Shown: positions 1 through 6,169 of the stretch, piece by piece
Layout: each line of letters begins with the position of its first letter
Position numbering within the stretch: position 1 is the stretch's first letter
Origin: Oscillospiraceae bacterium
GTDB taxonomy: Bacteria; Bacillota; Clostridia; Oscillospirales; Ruminococcaceae
Assembly: GCA_019423445.1 (NCBI GenBank)
Contig: JAHZBJ010000004.1
Span: 27,896-36,018, forward strand
DNA length: 8,123 bases
Direction: 5' to 3'
Position numbers and translations under genes: made by a program
The notes under the pieces: generated by a model
Database searches by the model: none
What the model was told of the DNA's origin: nothing
What the model saw: only the letters and a program-made list of their open reading frames with translations

Positions 1-804
1 GTAACGGCTAATTTCTTCTCCTGTAGCTATGCAGACATTCTTGCGCTTTAAACGTTCCAACACAGTATTAACCATAAACATTCTGCCTGGCGATCCCACT
101 GTCTGTGGAGTAAAGGAAATCACATAGCAATAACCCATATCACAGCTTGCCTCCAACTCCCACAGCCAGTTGTCCAAGACATCATCATAAATGGCAATGC
201 GGGAATTGCCCGCAGGGAAAATACCGCCCCACGCCAAATAAGGAAAGTCCAACAGTTCCCAGCGAATGGGAATTTCTACAAGGCCCTCTCCTGTGCGATA
301 AGGGAAATCGTGGTCAAACATGGAGTTATCATACAAAAAACCTGCTTCTTGGATTAGCCCCATGGTTTCTTCTGTACAGCCGCCTTCGGGAAGGCGAAAT
401 CCGGTGGGACTTTTTCCAAGTAGTTTTTCCAGAACATCTCTACCCCTTTTGAGTGCTTCCTGTTGTTCACATGGAGAAAGCTTTGCAAAATCTTCATGCC
501 TGTATCCATGCAGAGCAATTTCATGTCCCTTAGCCGCTACCCGTTTCACCACATCGGGATATGCTTCCGCCACAATTCCAGGTACAAAAAAAGTAGCTTT
601 CACATTGTAAGAATCCAACGCCTCTAAAATGTTGTCCACTCCACGTTTGGGGCCATATTCCCCCATGGATCGATGCTTTGGAGTGTCAAACAACTTATCC
701 ATGGCCAACCATATGTACTCCGCATCCAACATTACGGCCACCATGGCGGCAGATTGGCATCCATGAGGCCAACACATTTCTAACTTCCTTTGCAGCTGTT
801 TCAA
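1..804 (-). CDS. Polysaccharide deacetylase-fold protein, distal paralog (partial at window edge)
   Basis: I translated this frame by hand; it stays open for 268 codons from TTG at 804-802 to the window edge. It is a CE4/NodB-fold protein of the HpPgdA/PuuE-like group and is clearly paralogous to the upstream gene. Visible motifs are an N-terminal strand ending in LDAE (metal-ligand Asp27), KATFFVPG (about 69-76), GHEIALHGYRHE (93-104, His99 and His103 as metal ligands), GFRLPEGG (135-142) and EIPIRWELLDFP (177-188). It ends in GEEISRY, which aligns with GQDIARWW of the paralog, so only about ten residues should be missing. Start choice: TTG at 804 has GGAGG eight bases upstream, overlaps the upstream stop as TTGA and keeps residues that align with the paralog; ATG at 777 with AAGGAAG is the alternative. 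Oddity: the conserved C-terminal His-Pro is Thr232-Pro (FTPQTVG). The substrate is unknown; the family acts on N-acyl sugars or cyclic amides. Confidence 0.85.
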   Translation of the reverse strand, partial: MKQLQRKLEMCWPHGCQSAAMVAVMLDAEYIWLAMDKLFDTPKHRSMGEYGPKRGVDNILEALDSYNVKATFFVPGIVAEAYPDVVKRVAAKGHEIALHGYRHEDFAKLSPCEQQEALKRGRDVLEKLLGKSPTGFRLPEGGCTEETMGLIQEAGFLYDNSMFDHDFPYRTGEGLVEIPIRWELLDFPYLAWGGIFPAGNSRIAIYDDVLDNWLWELEASCDMGYCYVISFTPQTVGSPGRMFMVNTVLERLKRKNVCIATGEEISRY

Positions 805-1637
805 TTGTTCTCCCTCCACCATCGGGCAATATCCTGACCGGTAGCAAACCATACATCTCCCCGGTCCTTCATATAATCAATTATTTCCTCCAGCATCTGG
901 GCTCGTCCAGGGATACCAATTACCTGCGGATGAAGCATCCAGCACATACAACCGCCGGCAGCGTAATAGCCATCAAATTCATGTTTCCAATTTGACAGCA
1001 CCCCACGATAACTGGAAATACGATCTTGCCCCTTTGGTTGGGGCGGATTATAACTGTAGACAAAAGCCGGGTAGTCATCCAACTCCCACCGGGCCGGAAT
1101 CTCGATGAAATCTGTTTCTCCCTCCCCAAAATCCCAGCGGTAAGGTCTGTCATCTCCCCGCATAGAACTGGAATATTGAAACCCCAGTTGCTCATACCAG
1201 ATTCGAGGAGCATCTATCTGGAAATCACAAGATGTCGCCACATATCCTACCGCCGGTTTTCCTATCAGATGCTGAAACACCTCTTGGCTGCGCTCCACTA
1301 CCCCAATCCATTCCTCAGTGGATCGATCTGTATACATCGCCGCTTCATGATCGTAACCATGAAACCCTACCTCATGACCCATTGCATCAATCTTTTTTAC
1401 CATATCCGGATAACGACAAGCCACTTGTCCAGGGACAAAATAGGAACAAGGGATATCCTTTACCCTGGCCATCTCCAAGAGCCTGTCCACCGCTCTCACA
1501 GGACCATACCTTCCATAGGAAACCTGCCGGGGAGAAATTTTCCCATTGCGGTTATAGAGAGACTCCCCGTCAACATGGATTGTAAGAAGAACCGCGCATT
1601 TGGCATTTTGCGGCCATTTGATTCTTTCTCTTTTCAA
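801..1637 (-). CDS. Polysaccharide deacetylase-fold protein, proximal paralog
   Basis: This is a complete 278-residue CE4/NodB-fold deacetylase of the HpPgdA/PuuE-like group, near the usual family size of about 270-300. The domain fills the protein. TIHVDGE gives the metal-ligand Asp23, with His21 where many CE4 enzymes have the catalytic Asp. GHEVGFHGYDHE (88-99) supplies His93 and His97. GYVATSCDF (131-139) is the motif-3 region, GDDRPYR (161-167) and EIPARWELDDYP (179-190) follow, and MLHPQVIG (234-241) supplies the C-terminal His236. No signal peptide or membrane segment is seen, so a cytoplasmic location is likely. Start: TTG at 1637 has AAGGGAG nine bases upstream; GTG at 1667 would add ten residues but has only a weak ribosome binding site. 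It is first in a minus-strand operon, overlaps the distal paralog, and is divergent from the LysR gene, which probably regulates it. The substrate cannot be assigned. Confidence 0.88.
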   Translation of the reverse strand: MKRERIKWPQNAKCAVLLTIHVDGESLYNRNGKISPRQVSYGRYGPVRAVDRLLEMARVKDIPCSYFVPGQVACRYPDMVKKIDAMGHEVGFHGYDHEAAMYTDRSTEEWIGVVERSQEVFQHLIGKPAVGYVATSCDFQIDAPRIWYEQLGFQYSSSMRGDDRPYRWDFGEGETDFIEIPARWELDDYPAFVYSYNPPQPKGQDRISSYRGVLSNWKHEFDGYYAAGGCMCWMLHPQVIGIPGRAQMLEEIIDYMKDRGDVWFATGQDIARWWRENN

Positions 1638-1750
1638 TTTTAAAATCTCCCTTAAATCTCTCAACACGATTTCTTTGACCGGTACCCGTCTTTCAATTTA
1701 AGAATAACACCCTTTTACCAACAACGTCCAATGCCAAAACCTGGATAAAA

Positions 1751-1780
1751 CTTATATCAAATTTTGCATAACTTTCTCAA
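1751..1780 (-). promoter_or_regulatory. Candidate promoter of the deacetylase operon
   Basis: On the minus strand TTGAGA (1780-1775) is followed after 18 bases by TATAAG (1756-1751). This gives a transcript starting near 1744 and a leader of roughly 100 bases to the TTG start at 1637. A weaker alternative, TTGGAC with TTATTC, lies closer to the gene. It was assigned by eye against the sigma-70 consensus. Confidence 0.45.
1752..1771. promoter_or_regulatory. Candidate LysR-type operator (imperfect inverted repeat)
   Basis: A 20-bp imperfect dyad with TTAT and ATAA at its ends and an AAATTT core; 14 of 20 positions are symmetric by hand. LysR-type regulators usually bind AT-rich interrupted dyads of the T-N11-A type between divergent genes. 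This one lies between the candidate -35 and -10 of the deacetylase promoter, so binding there would affect the deacetylase operon. The AT-rich background makes chance symmetry likely. Confidence 0.3.
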
Positions 1781-1859
1781 CATCTCACAGCTTTAAATAG
1801 TGCCATTTATATAAAACATAGATTATTTTCTAATTTTTTTTGATTCTTTTCCCTTTTCT

Positions 1860-1887
1860 TTGTCAATTTATTGTTTTGTGCTATACT
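1860..1887 (+). promoter_or_regulatory. Promoter of the LysR-family gene
   Basis: TTGTCA (1860-1865), a 16-base spacer and TATACT (1882-1887) match the sigma-70 consensus well. Transcription would start near 1894. That places the in-frame TTG at 1871 upstream of the transcript, so it cannot be the start codon if this promoter is used. Confidence 0.6.
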
Positions 1888-1933
1888 AAAAGCACAACAA
1901 AATCTCAAAAACAAAAACCTTCGCAGAACAGCA

Positions 1934-3028
1934 ATGAAACCTATAACCTTGCCGCCTGTCATTCAGGCACACTGTTTTACCCTGCTTAAAACAATTCAGG
2001 GGGGATGCCGTACGATTTATTCCAAATACGATTATATTGCTAAGGTCGCAGAACTGCGAAGTATATCCAAAGCTGCACAGGCCCTTTATATTTCGCAGCC
2101 TGCCCTTACCAGAATTATCGGCGGTATCGAAGATGAGTTAGGTGTAAAACTATTTAATCGATCGGTAATTCCTCTCACTCTTACCTATGCAGGAGAACGA
2201 TTCCTAGCTGAATCCAGCCGTATCCTTTCTATTGACAAAATGTTTCATAAGGAAATGCAGGAAATTGCCGAACGAAAGCGCGGGCACCTTTTCATTGGAG
2301 CTGATTATGCTGCTAGCGCTCTCTGGCTTCCACACATCCTGCCAGTTTTTCATCGGGAATATCCGGGAATTGATATTAACCTTTGCCCTCAAGTTTCCTC
2401 AATGTTTGAAGATGAACTGCTAAAAGGCAGTATCGACTTGGCTTTCACCTCCATGCCGCTTATCAGCAATGATTTACAGTATGAATTCCTTTCCTCTGTA
2501 AAAATTGTCATCTTCATTCCTCAGCATCATCCAATTCTACAGAAATACGACCTTACAGGGAACTCTTTGGAAAATCCCCTTTACATTCCCTCCTCGGATT
2601 TAAACAATCAAGATTTCGTGATTTTAAAACCGAATTCTGGCCTTGCCCGAGTGGTAAGCAATCTTATGAGTATTTTCAACATTCATCCTTCTCATGCTTT
2701 GATTGCCCCAAACATTGTTTCCTGCTATCGCCTTGCAGCATCTGGGCTGGGTATCACTTTTGCTACCCCCTACGCCACCAGATACACCCTCCCAGGAATG
2801 GTCCCTATAGTTGCTGAGCTGGAGGGAGAACGTATTCTTTCCCATAACATTCTTGCCTTCCGCAAGGATCGAAGCATTTCCGCCGCAGAAACACGTTTTA
2901 TTGCTATATCAAAAGAACAAATTGATAACCAACCCCTTTTAAAGCCTCTTACAACGCAGCAATGGGAGGAATTAAAATTTTCTACCCCTGCTACCACTCG
3001 GGAATTTGAATACTACCCCTTTAGTTAA
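1934..3028 (+). CDS. LysR-family transcriptional regulator
   Basis: DNA-binding regulator, 364 residues from ATG 1934. The N-terminal winged helix-turn-helix is unmistakable: KYDYIAKVAELRSISKAAQALYISQ (about 31-55), PALTRIIGGIEDELGVKLFNR (56-76) and a wing to about 90. A substrate-binding-like effector domain follows (about 118-325), with GHLFIGADYA opening it and LAASGLGITFATPYA near its end. The C-terminus has about 40 residues beyond the usual end. The HTH normally begins within ten residues of the start, but here ATG 1934 gives a tail of about 29 residues and lacks a clear ribosome binding site. A run of six G at 1999-2004 precedes in-frame ACG (2012) and ATT (2015), so a rare non-ATG start there is possible. 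It is divergent from the deacetylase pair, the usual arrangement for a LysR gene and its targets, and is probably autoregulated. Confidence 0.9.
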   Translation: MKPITLPPVIQAHCFTLLKTIQGGCRTIYSKYDYIAKVAELRSISKAAQALYISQPALTRIIGGIEDELGVKLFNRSVIPLTLTYAGERFLAESSRILSIDKMFHKEMQEIAERKRGHLFIGADYAASALWLPHILPVFHREYPGIDINLCPQVSSMFEDELLKGSIDLAFTSMPLISNDLQYEFLSSVKIVIFIPQHHPILQKYDLTGNSLENPLYIPSSDLNNQDFVILKPNSGLARVVSNLMSIFNIHPSHALIAPNIVSCYRLAASGLGITFATPYATRYTLPGMVPIVAELEGERILSHNILAFRKDRSISAAETRFIAISKEQIDNQPLLKPLTTQQWEELKFSTPATTREFEYYPFS

Positions 3029-3036
3029 TTAACTTT

Positions 3037-3073
3037 AAAGGCCCTGTGCGGAAGTTCCGCACAGGGCCTTTTT
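3037..3073 (+). terminator. Intrinsic terminator of the LysR-family gene
   Basis: A perfect 17-bp inverted repeat (3037-3053 with 3055-3071) is centred on 3054 and ends in TTTTT (3069-3073). It lies nine bases after the LysR stop and between convergent genes. On the minus strand the stem is followed by TTTAAAG, a poor U-tract, so it may act only weakly for the ABC-F gene. Confidence 0.92.
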
Positions 3074-3087
3074 GCCGTTTCTCGCCA

Positions 3088-4698
3088 TCAGGGAGTCAGT
3101 TCCAGCACCTGAGTGGCCACAGTGCGGACGAACCTGGCGTCATGCTCTACAAACACCATGGCTGGAGCGTATGCCAGAATCACCTCTTCCAGTTGGCGCC
3201 GGGAGATAAGGTCAATGTAATTCAGAGGCTCATCCCACACCAGCAGGTGAGCGGGCTCCGCCAGACTGGCGGCCAATGCCGCCTTCTTTTTCTGTCCCTG
3301 GCTGTAGCTTTCCAGAGGGAGGGAAAAAAGCTCCCGGGGAAAATCCAGCTTCCGGAGGATGGCCCGGAACAGATCCCCGTCCACCCTCCGGCTCTCCCCG
3401 TAGTCCTCAAGGCTCCCACGGAGCCCCCGGGTATCTTGGGGAAGGTAAGAGAGAACCAGCTCCCCCGGAACGGTGATCTCCCCAGCGCTGGGCGCCTTGT
3501 TTCCCAGGATCATGGCCAGAAGGGTGGATTTGCCGCAGCCATTGGGCCCGGTCACAGCCAGCCGCTGCCCCGGCTCCACCTGGAAGGTCACAGGGGCAAA
3601 GACCCTTCCCTCCCCCCAAGTGGCGGTGAGCCCCTGGGCCCGGACCAGAAAATTACGCCGGGTGGGGAGGATATGGAGCTTCAGCTCCTCCGCCTCCTCC
3701 AAGTCCTTCAGGAGGCCGCGCTTCTCTTCCAGAGCTTCCTGGCGCCGGCGCTGGATGGATTTGGCCCGCTTCATCATCCTGGCGGACTTGGCCCCAATGT
3801 GCCCCCGGTCAGGGCGCAGACCGCTTTGGCTGTCCTGGCCCAGGCCCTTTTTGGTCTTCTCCAGCCGGTCGGACCAGCCTGAGGTCCGTCGGACAGCGTC
3901 GGCCAGCCGGGCAGCCTCCTTCTCCAGCTTCTGGTTCAAAGCCTGTTCCAGGGCATCCTCCCGATCCTTCTCCCGCTGCCAGGAGGAATAGTTTCCCTGA
4001 ACAAGATCCACCGAGGTTCGATTCAAAGCCAGAATGTGATCACAGGCGGCGTCCAGGAAGTCCCGGTCATGACTCACCATCAGGAACCCCTTGCCCCCCT
4101 GGGCCAGGTATTCCGCCACCACCCGGCGGCCCCGGGCATCCAGATGGCTGGTGGGTTCATCAATCAGGAGGAATCCCCCGGGGCGCAGCTGGAGGGCGAC
4201 CAGAAGCAGCTTCACCTGTTCCCCCGGGGAGAGAACCCCAAAGGGCCGTTCCAGCACCCCCTCCCGAAGCTCCAGCTTCCCCGCCTCCCGGCGGATCCGC
4301 TGACAGATGTCGTACCCTCCGGCGGTCTGGTACCGCTCCAGCACTTCCCCGTAACGGGCCATGGCCTGGGGACTCCCCTCTAAAATCAGGGCTTCCATCT
4401 CTGCCTCCCAGGACCGGTAAGGTGCTACCGCATCCTCTACCGCCTCCAGGGCAGGAAGTGCAGGATCCGCCACCGGAAAGGGGAAGTACTCCGTTCCTTC
4501 GGGGCAGGAAATCACCGAGTCCCCGCGGGGGGAAAGTTCCCCTGACAGAAGCCTGAGCAAAGTGGTTTTGCCCCGGCCGTTGCGGCCGATAAGCCCCAGC
4601 CGCCAGGTGGTGTCCAAGGAGAGGTTTAGGCCCTGGAACACCGACTGGCAGGAATCGGGATAGGTAAAAGTAAGGTTCTGAACGGATATCTGAGACAT
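3088..4698 (-). CDS. ABC-F ATPase, Lsa/CplR-like antibiotic resistance ribosomal protection protein
   Basis: A 536-residue protein with two ATP-binding cassettes and no membrane domain, as in ABC-F translation factors. Domain 1 has Walker A GRNGRGKTT (38-46), signature LSPGEQ (156-161), Walker B LLIDEPTSHLD (177-187) and the H-loop SHD (209-211). The charged coiled-coil linker (about 236-345) includes WSDRLEKTKKG and HIGAKSARMMKRAKS, the part that reaches toward the ribosomal peptidyl-transferase centre. Domain 2 has GPNGCGKST (384-392), YSQGQKKK (465-472), VWDEPLNYID (487-496) and VEHD (517-520). The substituted signatures, DEPLNYID and linker sequence resemble Lsa-type proteins, which dislodge lincosamides, pleuromutilins and streptogramin A from the ribosome. 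The start ATG follows AGGAGG by eight bases. The gene is monocistronic with its own consensus promoter and a long leader. The actual drug range, or a housekeeping role, cannot be told from the sequence. Confidence 0.9.
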   Translation of the reverse strand: MSQISVQNLTFTYPDSCQSVFQGLNLSLDTTWRLGLIGRNGRGKTTLLRLLSGELSPRGDSVISCPEGTEYFPFPVADPALPALEAVEDAVAPYRSWEAEMEALILEGSPQAMARYGEVLERYQTAGGYDICQRIRREAGKLELREGVLERPFGVLSPGEQVKLLLVALQLRPGGFLLIDEPTSHLDARGRRVVAEYLAQGGKGFLMVSHDRDFLDAACDHILALNRTSVDLVQGNYSSWQREKDREDALEQALNQKLEKEAARLADAVRRTSGWSDRLEKTKKGLGQDSQSGLRPDRGHIGAKSARMMKRAKSIQRRRQEALEEKRGLLKDLEEAEELKLHILPTRRNFLVRAQGLTATWGEGRVFAPVTFQVEPGQRLAVTGPNGCGKSTLLAMILGNKAPSAGEITVPGELVLSYLPQDTRGLRGSLEDYGESRRVDGDLFRAILRKLDFPRELFSLPLESYSQGQKKKAALAASLAEPAHLLVWDEPLNYIDLISRRQLEEVILAYAPAMVFVEHDARFVRTVATQVLELTP

Positions 4699-4712
4699 AA
4701 AAATTTCCTCCT

Positions 4713-4757
4713 AAAAACAGAGACCGCCCAGGGGAGCTTTCTCCCACGGACAGTCCC
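4713..4757 (-). terminator. Candidate leader terminator just upstream of the ABC-F gene
   Basis: On the minus strand GGGAG (4745-4741), loop AAAG and CTCCC (4736-4732) form a hairpin. An outer stem GGGAC (4757-4753) with GTCTC (4724-4720), including one G-U pair, brings the structure next to TGTTTTT, whose T-run is 4717-4713. The ABC-F ribosome binding site AGGAGG begins directly after the T-run. The position is right for an attenuator; stability was not calculated and the internal loop is unpaired. Confidence 0.45.
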
Positions 4758-4909
4758 TTCCCGGGGCCGGAGGGGGTCCCGGGACATAAAGAAGGGCCGC
4801 AGATGAGAAAGACTTTATCCGCCTGGCGGCACAGAAACAACAGGCCGGGACCTTTCTGTCCCGTCCGGTTTTTCCGGCGTACAGGTTTGGGATAAAGTTA
4901 CTTTCTCAA
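4758..4909 (-). promoter_or_regulatory. Structured ABC-F leader: long-range stem and internal hairpins
   Basis: The minus-strand leader contains complementary arms at 4908-4890 and 4820-4804 that pair over 17 bp in two blocks (TGAGAAAG with CTTTCTCA; ACTTTATCC with GGATAAAGT), with a two-base bulge. Between them are smaller hairpins: CCGG-AAAAA-CCGG, CGGGAC-AGAAAG-GTCCCG (4863-4846) and CCGC-CAG-GCGG. Downstream, CCCTT and CCCGGG pair with CCCGGG and AAGGG. CTTTCTC in the 3' arm (4811-4805) is also complementary to GAGAAAG at 4743-4737 in the terminator hairpin. Such leaders are known for ABC-F resistance genes; function here is inferred. Confidence 0.55.
4898..4909 (-). CDS. Candidate three-codon upstream ORF in the ABC-F leader
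   Basis: TTG AGA AAG TAA, read on the minus strand, encodes Met-Arg-Lys. A purine-rich stretch with GGAG and AAAGGG ends eight bases before the TTG, a suitable Shine-Dalgarno spacing. It starts about 25 bases after the predicted transcription start and lies inside the 5' arm of the long leader stem. Very short upstream ORFs are known before other ABC-F genes, where ribosomes stalled by drug promote read-through. A TTG start and such short length mean chance occurrence cannot be excluded. Confidence 0.35.
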   Translation of the reverse strand: MRK

Positions 4910-4940
4910 GTGATCAGCCCTTTCTCCAGTTCTGCTTTAC

Positions 4941-4969
4941 AGGATAACACCCAAGCTGAACCTTGTCAA
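4941..4969 (-). promoter_or_regulatory. Promoter of the ABC-F gene
   Basis: On the minus strand a consensus TTGACA (4969-4964) is followed after exactly 17 bases by TATCCT (4946-4941). Transcription would start near 4935, leaving a leader of about 235 bases before the ABC-F start codon. This is the best sigma-70 promoter in the window. Confidence 0.8.
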
Positions 4970-5040
4970 TGCCAAAGTAAAGATTTTTTGTTAATATTTT
5001 ATCGTTCATTAGAAAAACAAAGAATAAAAGAGAATACGGT

Positions 5041-5269
5041 AGATTAAACGAGATTATATCCGGAGGATCAGTTGGGTCTCAGGGGCGTTCAGGGCCCAAA
5101 ACCGCCCCAAAACCGCCCAGGACCGGCCTTGTGTCCCCGGGCCGGACATGGTACACTTATATCACAGCCGGCACACAAACAAAGCCGAAGCCGCAGTCCC
5201 CGGGACCGGCAGGCGGCGCAATCAGCCGGAGGTCCGCCCCAGGCGGCCTCCCAGGAGAAAGGATTCAAA
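5041..5269 (+). other. Upstream region of the SPFH gene
   Basis: This stretch is AT-rich to about 5060 and GC-rich after. It has AGATTA repeated one helical turn apart (5041-5046 and 5051-5056) and TATATC at 5055-5060, which lacks a good -35. GGAGG at 5063 stands five bases before an in-frame TTG (5072) that would add 66 Pro/Gln/Arg-rich residues to the SPFH protein; these look non-coding. A CCGGCC/GGCCGG hairpin lies at 5123-5145. No independent gene was recognised. Confidence 0.4.
5228..5251 (+). promoter_or_regulatory. GC-rich hairpin abutting the SPFH ribosome binding site
   Basis: GGAGG (5228-5232) and CCGCC (5234-5238) pair with GGCGG (5242-5246) and CCTCC (5247-5251) around loop CCA, giving 10 bp with one bulged T. 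It ends two bases before the ribosome binding site AGGAG (5253-5257). A stem this close could tune translation or protect the messenger's 5' side; no known riboswitch class was recognised. Confidence 0.5.
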
Positions 5270-6160
5270 ATGAACGACAATTTTGGCGCGCAGAACCAGG
5301 GCAACATCCCCCGGTACCAGAGCCCCTTCAAAAAGCTGGGCCGCACCTTCGCCGTGGTGATCATCCTGGTGGTGGCAGTGGCGGTGGGAGCCTCCTCCTT
5401 CACCGTCATCAACGAGGGCTACATCGGCGTAAAGTATCAGTTTGGAAAAATTGTGGACGACAGCCTCTCGGCGGGCCTCAACTTCAAGATCCCCTTTATC
5501 CAAAGCATCCGCGAGGTGGATATCCGGGAGCAGATGTATGAGATGAACACCAACGCCTACACCAAGGACACCCAGACGGTGGAGGGGATTCAGAGCAAGC
5601 TCAACTACGTCTACGACCGCTCCCAGCTCTCCAACATCATCCGGAACATCGGCATCAACAACGTGGAGTCCAAGCTCCTCATCCCCCAGATGCAATCCAT
5701 CATGAAGAACGAGATCGGCCAGTACAAAGCCGAAGACTTGGTGCAGAACCGCACCGCCGTTCAGGAGAGCATCGAGACCAAGCTCCGGGACAGCCTTGCC
5801 CAGAGCGGCATCGTGGTGGTATCCTTCGCCATTGAAAACCTGGACTTTGAGGACGGTTTCGAGGAAGCCATCCGGGCCAAGGTTGTGGCGGAACAGGAAG
5901 CCCTGAAGATGCAGAACAAGACCAAGGAAAAGGAAGAGCTGGCGCGCCAGATGGTCATCGAGGCAGAAGCCGAAGCGGAAAGCCAGAAAATCAAAGCTGA
6001 CGCCGAGGCATACGCCATTGAGGCCATCCAGCAGCAGCTCCAGCAGAGCCCCGAGTACATCGAACTCCAGCGGGTCCAGAAGTGGGACGGCCAGTTCCCC
6101 CAGGTGATGGGAGACGGGGTCAACCCCTTTGTGGCCATCAACGGCACCACCGGCCAGTAA
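5270..6160 (+). CDS. Membrane-anchored SPFH/band 7 (prohibitin-like) protein
   Basis: A 296-residue protein. Residues 1-21 are a short hydrophilic N-terminus ending in KKLGR. A single membrane helix follows (about 23-42, FAVVIILVVAVAVGASSF). The SPFH domain runs to about 205: INEGYIGVKYQFGKI, SAGLNFKIPFIQSIREVDIREQ, the VEGIQSKLNYVYDR strand and a SGIVVVSFAIENLDF segment. A long Glu/Ala/Lys/Gln-rich coiled coil (about 205-265) follows, and the tail has KWDGQFPQVMG, which is usual for prohibitin-like proteins. Members of this family oligomerise into membrane scaffolds or cages and often associate with membrane proteases. The start ATG 5270 has AGGAGAAAGGA just upstream; the in-frame TTG 5072 is less likely. 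It is divergent from the ABC-F gene and closed by its own terminator, so probably monocistronic. The exact partner is unknown. Confidence 0.92.
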   Translation: MNDNFGAQNQGNIPRYQSPFKKLGRTFAVVIILVVAVAVGASSFTVINEGYIGVKYQFGKIVDDSLSAGLNFKIPFIQSIREVDIREQMYEMNTNAYTKDTQTVEGIQSKLNYVYDRSQLSNIIRNIGINNVESKLLIPQMQSIMKNEIGQYKAEDLVQNRTAVQESIETKLRDSLAQSGIVVVSFAIENLDFEDGFEEAIRAKVVAEQEALKMQNKTKEKEELARQMVIEAEAEAESQKIKADAEAYAIEAIQQQLQQSPEYIELQRVQKWDGQFPQVMGDGVNPFVAINGTTGQ

Positions 6161-6169
6161 CCCTGTGAA

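Noticed and set aside
1026..1643. Plus-strand open frame opposite the proximal deacetylase (205 codons)
   Set aside because: No domain and no ribosome binding site; the minus strand has conserved deacetylase motifs throughout.
1871..1933. TTG 1871 as the LysR start codon
   Set aside because: It lies between the -35 and -10 boxes of the promoter, upstream of the predicted transcription start, and would lengthen an already over-long N-terminus.
3046..3882. Plus-strand open frame opposite the ABC-F gene (278 codons)
   Set aside because: Pro/Gly/Gln-rich shadow frame; the minus strand carries both ATPase cassettes in full.
5123..5145. CCGGCC/GGCCGG hairpin as a terminator or riboswitch upstream of the SPFH gene
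   Set aside because: No T-run follows and the sequence matches no riboswitch core I recognise; such stems are frequent in GC-rich DNA.
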